Positions 12,143 to 23,300 of a DNA stretch of 64,000 bases are shown here, in pieces; positions within the stretch are counted from its first letter, which is position 1; every line of letters starts with the position of its first letter. Below the pieces are notes generated by a model, which saw nothing but the letters and a program-made list of their open reading frames with translations, did no database searches and was not told the DNA's origin. A program made the position numbers and the translations under genes. The DNA lies in the NCBI GenBank assembly GCA_944990035.1, contig CALYLX010000076.1, forward strand, positions 22,207 to 86,206, given 5' to 3'. Source of the stretch: Clitopilus passeckerianus (lineage: Eukaryota; Basidiomycota; Agaricomycetes; Agaricales; Entolomataceae).

Positions 12143-13654
12143 CTAGGATCTAAACCGAAAGGAAAACACCGACACTGGGATACAGTATCCGAGTACTGCA
12201 CCCACTCCATGCTGAATGGTACGTCTAGCTGTGTATGTGCAAATAGACTGTTTATCAAGAGCCATTCTAACCCCGTGCCTGATATCCCAAATGTCGAGGG
12301 GCCAATCATCGATCGCCTGCTGCGCGATTGGGTTGAGGAAGCTGGTTGCAACGGGGCTCCATCCATCTTCAGCGCTTCTCTCTTCACCACGAATCAGGCT
12401 AGCAATGCTAGCTGTATGCTTATGGCCCCTCTTCGGCCCCTCAGCTCCTTTTGCTGGGGTATTCGCAGCAATGGGTTGACCTCCCGGGACAGGTGACCTG
12501 TAAGTGATGTCCTGCTCTTCATCCGAATCCGGGTCGCTCAGATCGAATTCTGCAGCATCCAGGACCGAGCGTCCTCGTGGTGTTTCGAGATCATAAACCT
12601 CGTATTTGTTCCTTGGGGGTCCTCGTGCTGGGAGTGTAGATAGGCTGGTACCCGGGGGTGCGGTCGCACCATCGCCTTTGAACTCGTCCGGAAGGCAAAG
12701 GTAGAAGAAGGCTGTGGCAAGGCATGCTCCACCAACGACATCGATGAGGTAGTGGTGGGTGAGGTACATGGTAGCCCAGTACAGAGTACCGGCATAAATC
12801 CAGACGAAACGAGTGGTTTGTGGGAAGAAGTGGGAGATAAATAAGGCTTCGATGGTGGCACAGGCTGAGTGGAGGGAGGGGAAGGCACCGAATACAACAG
12901 GTGCATTAGAAAAGCCGACGGTATAGGTGTGCGAGCCAAACAAGGCATCGATGCGGGCGAGACCGCCTGGGGAGCCTTTCATGCTGTAATTGGCTGGTGT
13001 CAACCCATGGACGAGTTCATACCATGGGGCTGAGCAAGGGAAGAAGATCTGGATTACAACACCCGTGAAGTTGAGCCATCCAAACACTTTTGCCCATAGA
13101 TGGAGGGATTCCTTGGTGCGAAACAACCATAAGAAGGCTGCAACGAAGAATGGGATGATGAAGTGGCCAACGCCGTACGGTAACCATGCGATTATGTCAA
13201 GGATAGGATGGGTGTACTGGGTTAGGATATCGGAGATGTTGGCACCGTAAAGCACTGACTCCAGAGTTGGGAGTAAAGATACCGAGATGTCAGGTCGCCA
13301 GGAGGTTGGGATATATCGGGATGAATAGTATGTGATCAAATAGGTGAATATTGGCGTTGCTGGTACGAAGAACTGGGATGTGAGGGGTACGAGGAGTGCC
13401 AACGTCCAAAGTATCGGTATCATGAGCTTCAGAGGGAATCCCGGTTCTTGCATGAGGATTAACCAGAACAAGGCATTGAGAAAGTACAGGACATAGATGC
13501 TGTCCGAGGCTTTGAATTGGTACTTTCTGAGCCTGTTCAGGGTTATAGATGGCTTAAGCGACTTGTCAAGACGCCCAACGCCAGCTACAAGAGCCTGAAT
13601 CACTGTATGGACCGCCTGGCTAAGCCCCCCGCGCTGGCGCGTTATTCCTGACAT
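12143..13654 (-). CDS. AUR1: Inositol phosphorylceramide synthase catalytic subunit
   Basis: A single-exon 503-residue frame from an ATG at 13654. It transfers phosphoinositol from phosphatidylinositol to phytoceramide in the Golgi, an essential fungal sphingolipid step and the target of aureobasidin A. Several hydrophobic helices fill residues about 50-330 (YVLYFLNALFWLILM, IPFFVAAFLWLF). The PAP2-type active-site motifs are present: GAFPSLHSACAT and YLTHHYLIDVVGG. The C-terminal about 170 residues are polar and acidic (SDPDSDEEQD) and probably cytosolic. No frame break. Divergent from the methyltransferase at 14.1 kb, with 424 bases between start codons. Confidence 0.93.
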   Translation of the reverse strand: MSGITRQRGGLSQAVHTVIQALVAGVGRLDKSLKPSITLNRLRKYQFKASDSIYVLYFLNALFWLILMQEPGFPLKLMIPILWTLALLVPLTSQFFVPATPIFTYLITYYSSRYIPTSWRPDISVSLLPTLESVLYGANISDILTQYTHPILDIIAWLPYGVGHFIIPFFVAAFLWLFRTKESLHLWAKVFGWLNFTGVVIQIFFPCSAPWYELVHGLTPANYSMKGSPGGLARIDALFGSHTYTVGFSNAPVVFGAFPSLHSACATIEALFISHFFPQTTRFVWIYAGTLYWATMYLTHHYLIDVVGGACLATAFFYLCLPDEFKGDGATAPPGTSLSTLPARGPPRNKYEVYDLETPRGRSVLDAAEFDLSDPDSDEEQDITYRSPVPGGQPIAANTPAKGAEGPKRGHKHTASIASLIRGEERSAEDGWSPVATSFLNPIAQQAIDDWPLDIWDIRHGVRMALDKQSICTYTARRTIQHGVGAVLGYCIPVSVFSFRFRS

Positions 13655-14078
13655 CTTCGGGAGAATAAGCTGACCGACGAAGCTGGTATGCTGAACAACG
13701 CACCGTTCTAATGTACTTTGACGCTAGGACACCTTCACCAGTCCAAACGAGCTAAAAGGTATGGCAACAACCGACCGACGGAGCGAGGACTTGAAGAAAC
13801 TGCGGGCACCGAGCAGAGCCTTTCTGGTTTTCTGTTGCAAGGACTTGCTGGTGGCCGGAAAATGGCAGGTCTGTCACGTGTGCTTGACAAACCTCCGTTG
13901 AGTCACTGAGGCTCGGTCCGTTTAAGCCGGTCCTGAGTTGATTTCTTCCTATCATGATCACTGGGATGAATGGCCCCAGCGCTACGGAACTCTGCACAAG
14001 TTTGACGCCCAAGGCTAGGCTCTCTTTCTTCTTCCACCATCACAGCTACGACTAGAAACGTGTTCCTACCCTCGAAAA
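13655..14078. promoter_or_regulatory. Divergent promoter region, AUR1 / METTL7-like gene
   Basis: The 424 bases between two divergent ATGs. CT-rich stretches occur before the plus-strand start (for example ctctctttcttcttccacc near 14019), typical of fungal core promoters. No specific site identified. Confidence 0.4.
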
Positions 14079-14932
14079 ATGAAAATCCGCGCAGCATTAG
14101 ATCCCGCTTTCGACCTCTGGTTGGCGATTACTCTGGCATTCATGCCCACCTTTTGGGAGGTCATTAGACGCCCAACCCTCTTGCTGCATCCTCTACAGCT
14201 TTCTCAAATGTTCATGGCGAAACTATGGGTTCCATTTGGTGAAGGCACAAATGAGAACGCGCGTGAGACCAAACAAGGCCTGATTACACCCTACGCCTAT
14301 GGAACGGTTCTTGATATTGGTGCTGGTAAGAAGTTTTCCGGTTTGTATTTCTCATCCAACTTGCTTAACAATAGTGGAAAGGTCACGGGCATACTGTGGA
14401 CTATTTTGCCGCGGGAAAGGTTACAAAATACGTCGCTTTAGAGCCGAATGTCAACATGCACCCCCTCCTGCGTGCTCGTGCCAATGCAGCTGGTTTCAAC
14501 GAAGACGATGGCACGCTTCTCATCCTCTCGAATGGGCTAGAAGACATCGACAGCATCAAGTCCTCAATCGGCTTAGAAGGCGTCGATACCATGGTCGCAG
14601 TCTTGGTGCTTTGTTCCATCCCAACCCCTCGGCAGACAATGCAGGCAACAGTCGAGAAATTACTCAATCCCGGCGGCCAGTTCCTCTTTTATGAACATGT
14701 CCTGAGCAGTTATTCCGATGTTCAGTGGTGGCAGCGGCTGTGGACCCCCGTTTGGTCCACCTTCTTTGATGGGTGCAAGATGGACAGGCCCACGCATCTC
14801 TGGTTGGAAGAGATGGTGAATGAACAGGAAAATGGGAGCATGTGGGTGGAGACAAAGATTTGGGGAAAAGCAGGAGAGCCAGAGAAACATTTGTTTGGGC
14901 ACAAGACGGGAAGGCTTGTGAAGCACGCCTGA
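14079..14932 (+). CDS. METTL7-like SAM-dependent methyltransferase
   Basis: Exons 14079-14325 and 14382-14932 give 265 residues. An N-terminal hydrophobic helix (LWLAITLAFMPTFWEV) is followed by methyltransferase motif I (VLDIGAGHGHTVDYF, split by the intron), an acidic motif II region (YVALEPNVNM), and VLCSIPTPRQTM plus LNPGGQFLFYEHV, typical of the METTL7/TMT1 branch. Animal members are membrane-bound thiol or alkyl methyltransferases at the endoplasmic reticulum and lipid droplets; the N-terminal helix fits that. Substrate here unknown. Intact. Confidence 0.85.
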
Positions 14933-15426
14933 TTTCCATTGTTCTCATGATGCCCTGATATCCGAACGAGTTTATCATCCAAACTACCTGTTAGCCATAC
15001 ATTGAATAGTCATCATTGCATTGTTTTACTTTGCAAGCATTTCTGCTGGCTCTGTCAAAGACGTCGTGGGGTCCGTGCGCCACAGTCACATGATCAAGTC
15101 ATTCCTATATACTTGTCTTTCCCACGATTACAGTTTTCTTCGATTCTTCCACAATCAAAACCGCCGATGACGATAACCTCAGGTGCAAAGAGCTGAGCTA
15201 CGACCCCGCTCTTTATGAGCTTGGTTGGTTGTATGCGTTGACTTCGCCCGTTCGGCACCACCTCCTTGTTACATACAAAGGGACGGGCTCGAGAAAAATC
15301 TGATGGCGCCCAACTTTTTTTCAGTGGGGCAAGGTTCGGTCATGGAAGAATATACTACACATGTGTAAAATTAAATGGACATGGACTGCTTCAGGCTTCA
15401 TAACCCAATTGTTCCTTCGTCGTGAA
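14933..15426. other. Intergenic, METTL7-like gene to F-box gene
   Basis: About 490 bases between two convergent 3' ends. The short frames here have no supporting features. I see nothing else. Confidence 0.5.
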
Positions 15427-17002
15427 TTACAAATGCGACACTTGATCTACTGGATCCCAGCCCCTCCACGACTTGTACACCTGGATATTTGGCAAGCTCG
15501 ATTCCAGCATATCAAGAACTTCTTCCAGCTCCTCCCGCAACAGGGTGGCTGCAAGATTCTGTATTCCCAAGCTCCACAATTTACATGCTTTGGTGATTGA
15601 GATCTCTTGAAGCCCAGTTTGGAACTCGTCAAGGCACTATAATTCCCAAGTCAGAGCATCCAACGGCATGGGATATGGAAGCCACATACATTAATTGACC
15701 TGCCAAAAAGCATCATGTCGCTTGGTTCCAGCTTACAATCCCCAAGGATAATTTGAAAACCAATGACGAGGTGTTGCACTCCTGCCAGGCCATCTGCTAT
15801 ACACTGCAGCAGCTGGGGATTTAGGGAGTAGACGGTAAGGCGCAGCATCTCAAGTGGTATGTCTGGACGTTCGGAGAGGAAACGGACGAATTTCTCGATG
15901 TCTTTAAATTTCCACGTTAATCCTTGTAGGTGCAACTCCGTTACGGTTTCCGCGCAGTCCCGGACGTATGAGAGTGCATGGGGCATGCAAGCATGAGCGA
16001 TGGTTAATGCCCTCAGCTTCAGTAGTCGAAGCCTTGCTCTCTTTGAGCTTCCGAAGGACGGCTTCCATCTACCTACGCCGCTGGAATCTTGACCTCGGTA
16101 ATTGATTCCGTGTTTTCGTTCAAGAAACGGACGATAGAGGAGAGAAAGGAAAGGTTTGGAAGCTCATGAAAGCCTGTACGAACGTTTAGGGTGAATGTTC
16201 TCAGTCTTGGGAGCTTTCCTAGATCATCCACGAATGCCTGGACCGGTTTCCAGGACGCGTCTCCAGTAATGACATTCGAGACTTCAAGGGTGGAAGAAAT
16301 ACTTCGTATGAGGTTCGCCAGAGCGGCGAATCCAAGTTCCGCATCTGTAGTATAGTTTGATTCTTTGATTTCGATGGTCAACTCCGCAAGAAATGGGACG
16401 AATTTCGGAAGGGGCAGGTAGAATTTGAGTTCATTCATACGAGCACTGATTTTGAGCCGTCGTATGATCTCGCCCACCCCGAAGTAAATATGATGAAGGA
16501 TCATGGGCCGAATTCTGGGCCATGGTGTTCCTAATAAAACCAGCGTCTCGAGATTCGAGAATTTCGCGAATCTCTCCTGAAGGATAATGAGTTTTGCGAA
16601 TGTGATGCTAAGAAAATGTCCTATCCGTCTTGGATTGTTGTTTGAGAAGCCAACCATTTTCCAATCTTCCAGTCTTTTGTCATCAGCGCTGACCATCAAA
16701 GTCAGACGACGGACTCGATATGCGATATGATCCTGGCTGGTTTACAGTTCGAGAGTAGTTCAAGATGGGTCCATGAGTCGCTCATACCAAACATGTTCAA
16801 TAAGCTTCCATTGACGATTGTCGAGGCTGTCTCGTTTCTGGAGTAATCCTCGGGCGGAAAGGAGAAGAGACGCATAACGGGTGCTCAAAACCATGTCTAG
16901 AAACACACGGTTAAGACCGTAGAGTGTCTCGAGGACGCCGCCCGGAAGGTGGTCAGCGATTTGTTCCCATATTTCGGGCGGAAGAGCACTGGAATTCGAC
17001 AT
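15427..17002 (-). CDS. F-box-like protein
   Basis: ATG at 17002. The N-terminus SALPPEIWEQIADHLPGG is an F-box-like motif as found in large Agaricomycete F-box families. Four exons can be joined: 17002 to about 16793; from about 16748 (CQDHIAYRVRRLTLMVS) to about 16079; from about 16033 (LRLLKLRALTIAH) to about 15690; and a last exon (CLDEFQTGLQEI...) ending at 15427. The body has leucine-patterned segments (LETLVLLGTPW, LPRLRTFTLNVR, VTELHLQGLTW) like a degenerate leucine-rich repeat region. Expected role: substrate adaptor of an SCF ubiquitin ligase; target unknown. The intron at about 16078-16034 is short (about 45 nt) and is the least certain join. Confidence 0.7.
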
Positions 17003-17203
17003 TGATGAACAGATGAAGCAAGGTTCTGAATCACTTGGAGACCTGGCCCGGGGTGGTTTGGGCTATTGAACCTTGATTAACATTTCCCCACAGCTCTGCA
17101 GATATACCACACCTGGGTGTGCTGGGGCTAATACGATTGGTTTGGTCTCCACATAGGATGCTCAAAGGTGCTCGCTTCAAAAAGTACACTTGCGACCAAA
17201 ATT

Positions 17204-17276
17204 TGGTTCAATCCAGGATCGAACTGGAGACCTTCTGTGTGTAAGACAGAAATCATAACCACTAGACCATTGAACC
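17204..17276 (-). tRNA. tRNA-Val (anticodon UAC)
   Basis: On the minus strand 73 nt fold as a full cloverleaf without an intron. The acceptor stem GGTTCAA pairs with TTGAACC, followed by discriminator A. The D-arm carries the A box TGGTCTAGTGG. The anticodon arm TCTGT-CTTACAC-ACAGA gives anticodon TAC. The T-arm TCCAG-TTCGATC-CTGGA carries the B box. It reads GUA valine codons. It lies between the F-box gene and the DUF1399 gene. Confidence 0.95.
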
Positions 17277-17448
17277 ATATACATAGGATTGTCCACATTT
17301 AGCCGACAGCTCTACATCTCATGCACATGACTGCATAATATACACTTGAGCCTTGTTATACACGGAGGAAATCTATATCTTTCATACTCAGGGCCTCCGA
17401 CAATGAACCACCACCTAGAAGATCGACATTGAGTTCGTATCCTTGTCG

Positions 17449-20048
17449 TCAACACCCTCCACCACACCCTCCACCACCTCCGCTACTACTACCACAACTG
17501 CTGCCGCAGCCGCCCCTACCCCCGCTGCTACTGTGGGTTGTATGGCCACCATGGTGCGCTCCAGTACTAGTACCACAGCCAGATGTTATGCAGGAAAATG
17601 TTGTGCTCCCCTGATGCCCATGTTGTCCTATTGCTTTTGTAAGAGGAGTTCTTGTTCAATCTGTCAAACCTTCAACTCACCTCCGGTGGTGGACGAACTC
17701 GGATCGCGTAGAATGCTAACACACTAATGAGATTGAAAAGGTAAGCAATTTTGATTCGGTGCCTATAGTACAAACACATACCGATATCTGAGGTGCGGGG
17801 GGAGGTTGTCCTGCACATACGGGATAGAACGTCCATATCGGCACCGGTTTCAAAAACGCGGAATCATGCTCATATCGGAGGGGACTGTTATGCTGTCCCT
17901 TCCTTTCCTGCTTGGCTAACGTCTTGAGTCGTTTCTTTTCTCGTTTGATGCGTGTGGTGCTACCACTCCCATCGCGATAATCGAAGACGGAATTATGATC
18001 ACTTGGATGAGTACCACCAAGGATAGAATGGATGTAGGCTGGCGACCGAGGAGGGACGAGATAGGCAGCGGGAGTCGGGGCGAACTTCGACCTCAGCCGA
18101 TGGAGTATTTGCCCTATGCTTTCCCCGGAAGCAGGGCAGCCGCAATGGGTATAAGGCACACCAAAACGATTCTTCCAGACACGAGAAGTCTCGTCAAAAG
18201 CATTCGCAAGAGTATTCTCTCCTATTTTGTCATCGCTGCAAACAAAATCACAAAATCAGTAAACAAAAGTGGGCACGGTAGCTGGACTCACTGGTCAACA
18301 TATCGCCCAACGTAGGTCTGACAATCTTCGCTATAGCGAGGGCCGAGTAATTGGTGTGTATGCCAGGCCAGGTCGATGTCAAGCGTAGGAACACAGAAGA
18401 ATCCAGAGACAGAGCTCATCAAGTCCAGAAAACTGAGCCGAAGTCAGCAAAGACATCCAGAATGAGTGACCCTACACAGAATGGACGTACGCATGGTAAC
18501 GGGCAACGGCATGTTGTAGTACTAGCTGATCCTCGGAACCATCGAAATAGGCCCACTCAGTCCAGCGTAAATCGTGCATCTTCTCGACAAACGCGCCTTG
18601 CCTAAGTACCTAGATGAGGTTGTTGGTACAAATCAACCCGTATCGCTTGGAAGAAATACGTACTGCACCAACGAGATCCAGGGAAAAGATTTCCTCCGTC
18701 TCATACGCAGACATGATTCTGCTCACTCTGTAACCTTTGTAAGTTCAGAAATCATTGCTTTTTTATATGAAAACTCACGATCCCTGACTAGGTGCTAGTT
18801 GAGCCGTGAGTGTGCCTTTCAATTGCTCTATCGTATGATGATGGCGTTTCGCAATGTGGTCCGCCCATGCTCTCTCCTCCGAACAGCCTTTCGATGGCAT
18901 TCGCTCTCCTCGTGTCTGCAGTAAGTCGACTTGTGCGTAATGTTCCTCTAGTAGGAGAGGACATGTCAGCAGTGCAGATTCGAAAAGCCTCGGTCGATTT
19001 TCCTTACGCCAGATAACTTCGGGGGTTGTCACCGCTTCGGACAATGTCGTCAACGAATTTGCGGGCCCGTAGTGAAGACGTCGTGACATTTGCACTGCAT
19101 GTGGGGCACCTAGTAGCAAACTCCTGTTGGAGGTAGCCCGAGCCATTAAGCGATATATAGGCTTGAAAATCTAAGCTCAGCTGCCGGGGGTGGTGCTCGG
19201 GAAGTGAACGGCCTACGATGTTGAATTGTCCCATGGCATTCAGGGCATGTTATGACTTTATTCTGGTTCGCTGCTGCGTCCTCGAAGATATCAAAGGTCG
19301 TCCTCCTGTTATAAGATTCCATATTTCAACGCGTTTAGCGGACGGCCCTGTATTCAATATATCCTGGAGGTTCGGAAGCTAGAGACGCATTAGCTGATGA
19401 GGAGGATGTATAGGCAACTACATACGAGGGGACAGCCCGTGGATTCTCCTAATTTTGATAGGATCCCGATTTCAGGTAGGCGCAAGCTGTCCTCAGCATA
19501 CCACCTTAAATTTCTATCAGCTCAACCTAGAAACATCTATTGGCAGGCAGGAACGTACTCTGGGTTCAACATATAAGCGTGCCATATCATGATAACATCC
19601 AGAGGTGGTAAGATCTCGTCTCCCGGCCGTTGGAGGCAAGCGTCATCCATGCTCAGAGAGCGGCACCACAATGCAAACCTATGAGACAGATAAGCACCAT
19701 GAAAAGTGGTTGAAGGTGCAAGGGCACTGACCGCTCAACAGCGAATGCAACTAGCCAGCCCCATCGTTTATTCTTCTCTTTCGGAAAATCCGGAAAGAGG
19801 GTTGACGACTGGAGGTATTCTACACTTCGCCGCAGCGTAAAGAATGCATTCAGGAGCGAGAGATGTGTTTTCAGTTGGTCCGGGTTGACCAAGGGCTTTT
19901 TTGTTTGCTTGTTCCCGATCTTGAACGTTTCCGGGAATGTGTATGCAGGTGGGGATAATTCAGGACCGCCGGACACCGCCTCTGAAGAGGTGTAAAGCGG
20001 TAGTGGTTCATTGATGGCAGAAGACGACTCAGTTATCGGTGCAGGCAT
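17449..20048 (-). CDS. Glycine-rich DUF1399 protein (GRDP type), full-length copy
   Basis: ATG at 20048. The order of exon-encoded motifs matches fungal DUF1399 proteins: WGWLVAFAVERFALWCRSL, LPPLDVIMIWHAYMLNPE, RWYAEDSLRLPEIG, paired-Cys CPECHGT and CPTCSAN, ARKFVDDIVR, EIFSLDLVGAVLRQGAFVEK, MHDLRWTEWAYFDGSEDQ, VPTLDIDLAWHTHQLLG, YVGRYVDH, HCGCPASGESIGQ, GGTHPSDHNSVFD, then a Gly/Cys-rich tail ending GGGCGGGC-stop. At least eight introns. Near 19206 a CCCCC run shifts the frame between the CPECHG segment and LSLDFQAYISLNGSG; removing one C restores it. Biochemical role unknown; plant relatives are linked to stress and development. A truncated paralogue lies at 25.5-26.5 kb. Confidence 0.82.
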
Positions 20049-20617
20049 TAGTCGAAGAACGATGATTGCACAACAGCAGACTCCATGGATCCTTTATATA
20101 GTCGAACGATTTACGGTGGGTCATCGATTGTGCTTGACAAAGGCGTATTCAGTGCTTTCTAGGAACAGTTTTGTTGGCAGTGTCGGCGTATATGTAATTC
20201 TCCACAACCAGATCAGCCTCATGAACTGCTGTAGACGAGAAATGTTTCGTTTTGAAGTTTTGAGGCGATGCCATTCCAGTAGTTAAGATACCAGCCCAAG
20301 GACAGAGGTGTTGCGAGGGTCTGATAGCGGAGCAATGAACATGCGAGAGTGTGATACCGTGTATGATAATTCAGAATCACAGACTTTCACAGCAGTAACA
20401 GTCAATGTCAATGTCATTCTGAGACAGGCTCGCGTAAGGTTTCTCAGAGATCCGAGATCCGATTATGTATCCGAATTAACTCGTGAGTGTGAGAACGTTT
20501 CATTAGGGCAGGGCGAAGCGCGAGACTTTGCCCAGACCAGACTTGGATCATCAACATATACGTCGCGATACCTCCCCCTACACCCCACATCCTTGGCGAA
20601 CTCGCTGTTCACAATCG
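20049..20617. promoter_or_regulatory. Divergent upstream region, DUF1399 gene / MYND copy A
   Basis: About 570 bases between divergent starts, presumably both promoters. Short frames here lack coding signs. Confidence 0.4.
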
Positions 20618-21771
20618 ATGCCGAAAACACCGGGGAAACCACCAGCCAAAGCGTCAGTGGATGCAATCAGCGACGAGCTCCACTATGTGGTCCCGAACTT
20701 TGAACTTGCCTCTATTCTTGGTGAAATCGCCTCTAAACTAATGACGCGAATTCTGGCTGAGAAAAAACGGGGCTCTCAGGTATAACGGACAACTCGACCT
20801 TCTCCGATATTATACGAGGCGAGCTGCAGAGGGTCAATTTCGTCGCCGCTGTGGTGAGCCGAAGCAGATCGATTTTCTCATGAAGTTGGCATGGCGGCTA
20901 AATCAGATGGTACAGCTCAAAACTAACGCCCGTTTGCAACCTCCGTATCAAGTGCGCGTTCAGGATTGCAAGTTTGCGGCTGAATACCTACCAAAACTCG
21001 TCCAAGGGTTCATCAACCTCAAGCTACCTCTCCGGAACGTCCCAGATGAGCTGCAGAACGAAATCCTTATAGACAACGCCTATTCTCGAATGCTTGGAGC
21101 ATTACAAAATACACCGTACATGGTCAAATACCTAAAGTCCAACAGCCCGGTTGCAGCCAACAATAAAACTCTGGTGACTGTCTTGGTGCGCCGAATTCTC
21201 GCGGTGGGCCCTGCATGGACTCGCTGGTTTGACAATCCACCGGAATGGCCTGGCGACTATCGGGACAAGGCTGGCTTCTTTGTACAAATGCTCTGCTCTT
21301 TGCTCCTGGCTTATTCAAACAAGAATCCAGACGAGATTCTCTCACCTGCTCTGCGAAAGGCTTTGAAGTTTCGGATGCACATCTGGTGGGCAAAGTCAAT
21401 TCCGGGTTCCACCCTCAAGTTATACGTTTGCGTCATGGCGCCTATGCTGTTCTCGCCGACGGAATGGGCACAATTCGACAGTCTACGCAAAAGTATGGGG
21501 CGCTGGGATATCTGCGGTCTACCGGGGTGTGAAAAGCCATATTTGAAACGATGCTCAAGGTATGCGGATTATTTCATCAGCAGAGGCTTCCACCTCACCT
21601 TACTAAATTTGACTAACAAGGTGCCAAGCTATACGATATGTGAGCTGTTTGGTATTTCTTCGATATTTTGCTGGGCTGATAGTTTGACAGTGCTCAGACG
21701 CTCACCAGAAGAAGCACTGGAGACATGCATCGGAACCACATAAGGATGTCTGCCTCGAGACCATCTACTAG
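20618..21771 (+). CDS. MYND-family protein copy A (intact)
   Basis: Five exons join with no break: 20618-20720, 20780-20853, 20916-21559, 21621-21639 and 21691-21771, giving 306 residues. Exon 3 holds the family core: AAEYLPKLVQGFINL, DNAYSRMLGALQNTPYMVKYLK, RRILAVGPAWTRWFDNPP. A C-terminal MYND-like zinc finger follows: CGLPGC, CSRC (split by intron 3), CQAIRYC (microexon of 19 nt), then CSDAHQKKHW and PHKDVC. Against the usual MYND pattern, the sixth ligand is His instead of Cys and the gap before the final H-x3-C is longer (12 residues). MYND fingers usually bind proline-rich partners. No enzyme domain is seen. Partner and function unknown. Confidence 0.8.
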
Positions 21772-22191
21772 GCTATTTTCAAGTTCTTCTGCGTCTGATA
21801 CGATAAATTCAAGATAGATTAGTTGCACATTAGGTTAATGGACAGGCACAATACGACAGGAACTATAATATACCTTTTTGCACCATATTTTCCGTAAAAT
21901 ACGTGCCAGAAATAGTCTTCCGCCCTGAGAGCTATCTTGCGTCGGGCAGGCGAGTATGTCATAGGCTGATGGGTCAATGAGAATTCCGATCCATCATCTT
22001 GTGGTCCTTTAAGGTCGGTCAAGTCGCGAGACCCAAATGCAGGGACGCGTTGCAAACTTCGATCCGCTGTGCTTGGACTGGCTCGTCAACATCTGCATTC
22101 AAGGTTTCTTATATCTAAGCGATTCTAATCCACCGCTCAGGCGATATTGGCTCTCAAGTTCTTTGGCACAACTTTCATCTACAATTCACAA
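21772..22191. other. Intergenic, MYND copies A-B
   Basis: 420 bases between head-to-tail genes; promoter of copy B expected. Nothing else seen. Confidence 0.5.
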
Positions 22192-23300
22192 ATGCCACCG
22201 CAAGTAGAACTACGCCCCGGAATTCCCGTAGAGTTCAATCCAGATTTTGTAGTCCCCGACTACGAACTCGTTTGCCTTCTTGGTAAAACTATACCTGGTC
22301 CATGGCGTGAAGCTTGACTGAGGAAATGGCGCCCTCAGGTCTCGTAGATGACTCGACCGCGTTCTCCGACGCCTGCCGCGATGGGATTCAAGACGAGTTG
22401 CAGAGGTGTCATCTTGCTGCCGAGTTTGTGAGCTTCTCTTGCATTCCGAACTGAACCTGCGCGGCTAAGCGAAAGGCACCAGCTTCAGGCCAACGAGCGT
22501 CTGCAACCTCCACAAGAAGCACATGTTCAGGCCTGCGAGTTCGCCGCTCAATATCTTCCTCAACTCGTCGATCGGTTTCTGAGCCTCCGGCTTCCTCTCA
22601 AAGATGTTCCAGAACATTGGCAGGAAGAAAAGCTTCTAGACAACGCATACACACGGACGCTCGGCTCACTACAAAACACGCCCTATATGATCAAATATTT
22701 AAAGTCTAAACACCCTGCGGCAGCCAATAGCAAAGCTCTTGCTACTGCTTTGGCAAAGCGGATCCTCGTCGTTGGTCCTACTTGGACTGACCGGTTTGAG
22801 AATCCTCCTGACTGGGACCTCAACTATCGTCGCAAGGCTACATTCTATCTAGACTTGCTGTTTACTGTGCTTCTACCGCATACAAACGATAAGAAGCCAG
22901 ATGAGATTCTTTCACGCCCTTTACAAGACTCCCTGAAGTCGAAACCGGCACGAATCTCAAAATGCAGGTAAATATCATGGTTGCCCTTCTGCACAAGCGC
23001 GGGGAGAAAGAAACGAATGAAATTCGCAAAGCTATGGGGCGCTGGGATATCTGTGGGCTAGCAGGTTGTAAAAAATCGTACTTGAAACGATGTGCAAGGT
23101 ATGTTGATTTTTTGTTAAACGAGTTTAGAATCTCAGGAAGGCTCCATCAACAGATGCCAAGCTGTACGATACGTGAGTGCATGACATTTGCTCTGCCTTC
23201 TTCCGGGCTCACGCTCGCGCGGTGTTCGGACTCTCGCTAAAAACGGCACTGGCGGCATGCATCGGAACCCCACAAGGCAGTCTGCATTGAGACCAGCTAT
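22192..23300 (+). pseudogene. MYND-family copy B, disrupted
   Basis: The 5' exons match copy A exactly in plan: 22192-22282 (ending LVCLLG), 22339-22427, and exon 3 from 22483 (LQANERLQPP, AAQYLPQLVDRFL, YMIKYLKSKHPAAANS, KRILVVGPTWTDRFENPP). Near 22940 about ten codons are missing relative to copy A and the frame shifts before TGTNLKMQVNIMV and the finger start MGRWDICGLAGCKK. The microexon (CQAVRY) is intact. The last exon has lost its AG acceptor (GG instead) and reads CSDSR-stop (TAA)-KRHWRHASEPHKAVC. Three independent lesions make this a pseudogene or a gene producing a shortened protein without the finger. Confidence 0.75.

Noticed and set aside
17429..17614. Pro-rich plus frame at the end of the DUF1399 gene
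   Set aside because: Antisense of the Gly/Cys-rich tail, which matches the paralogue on the minus strand.
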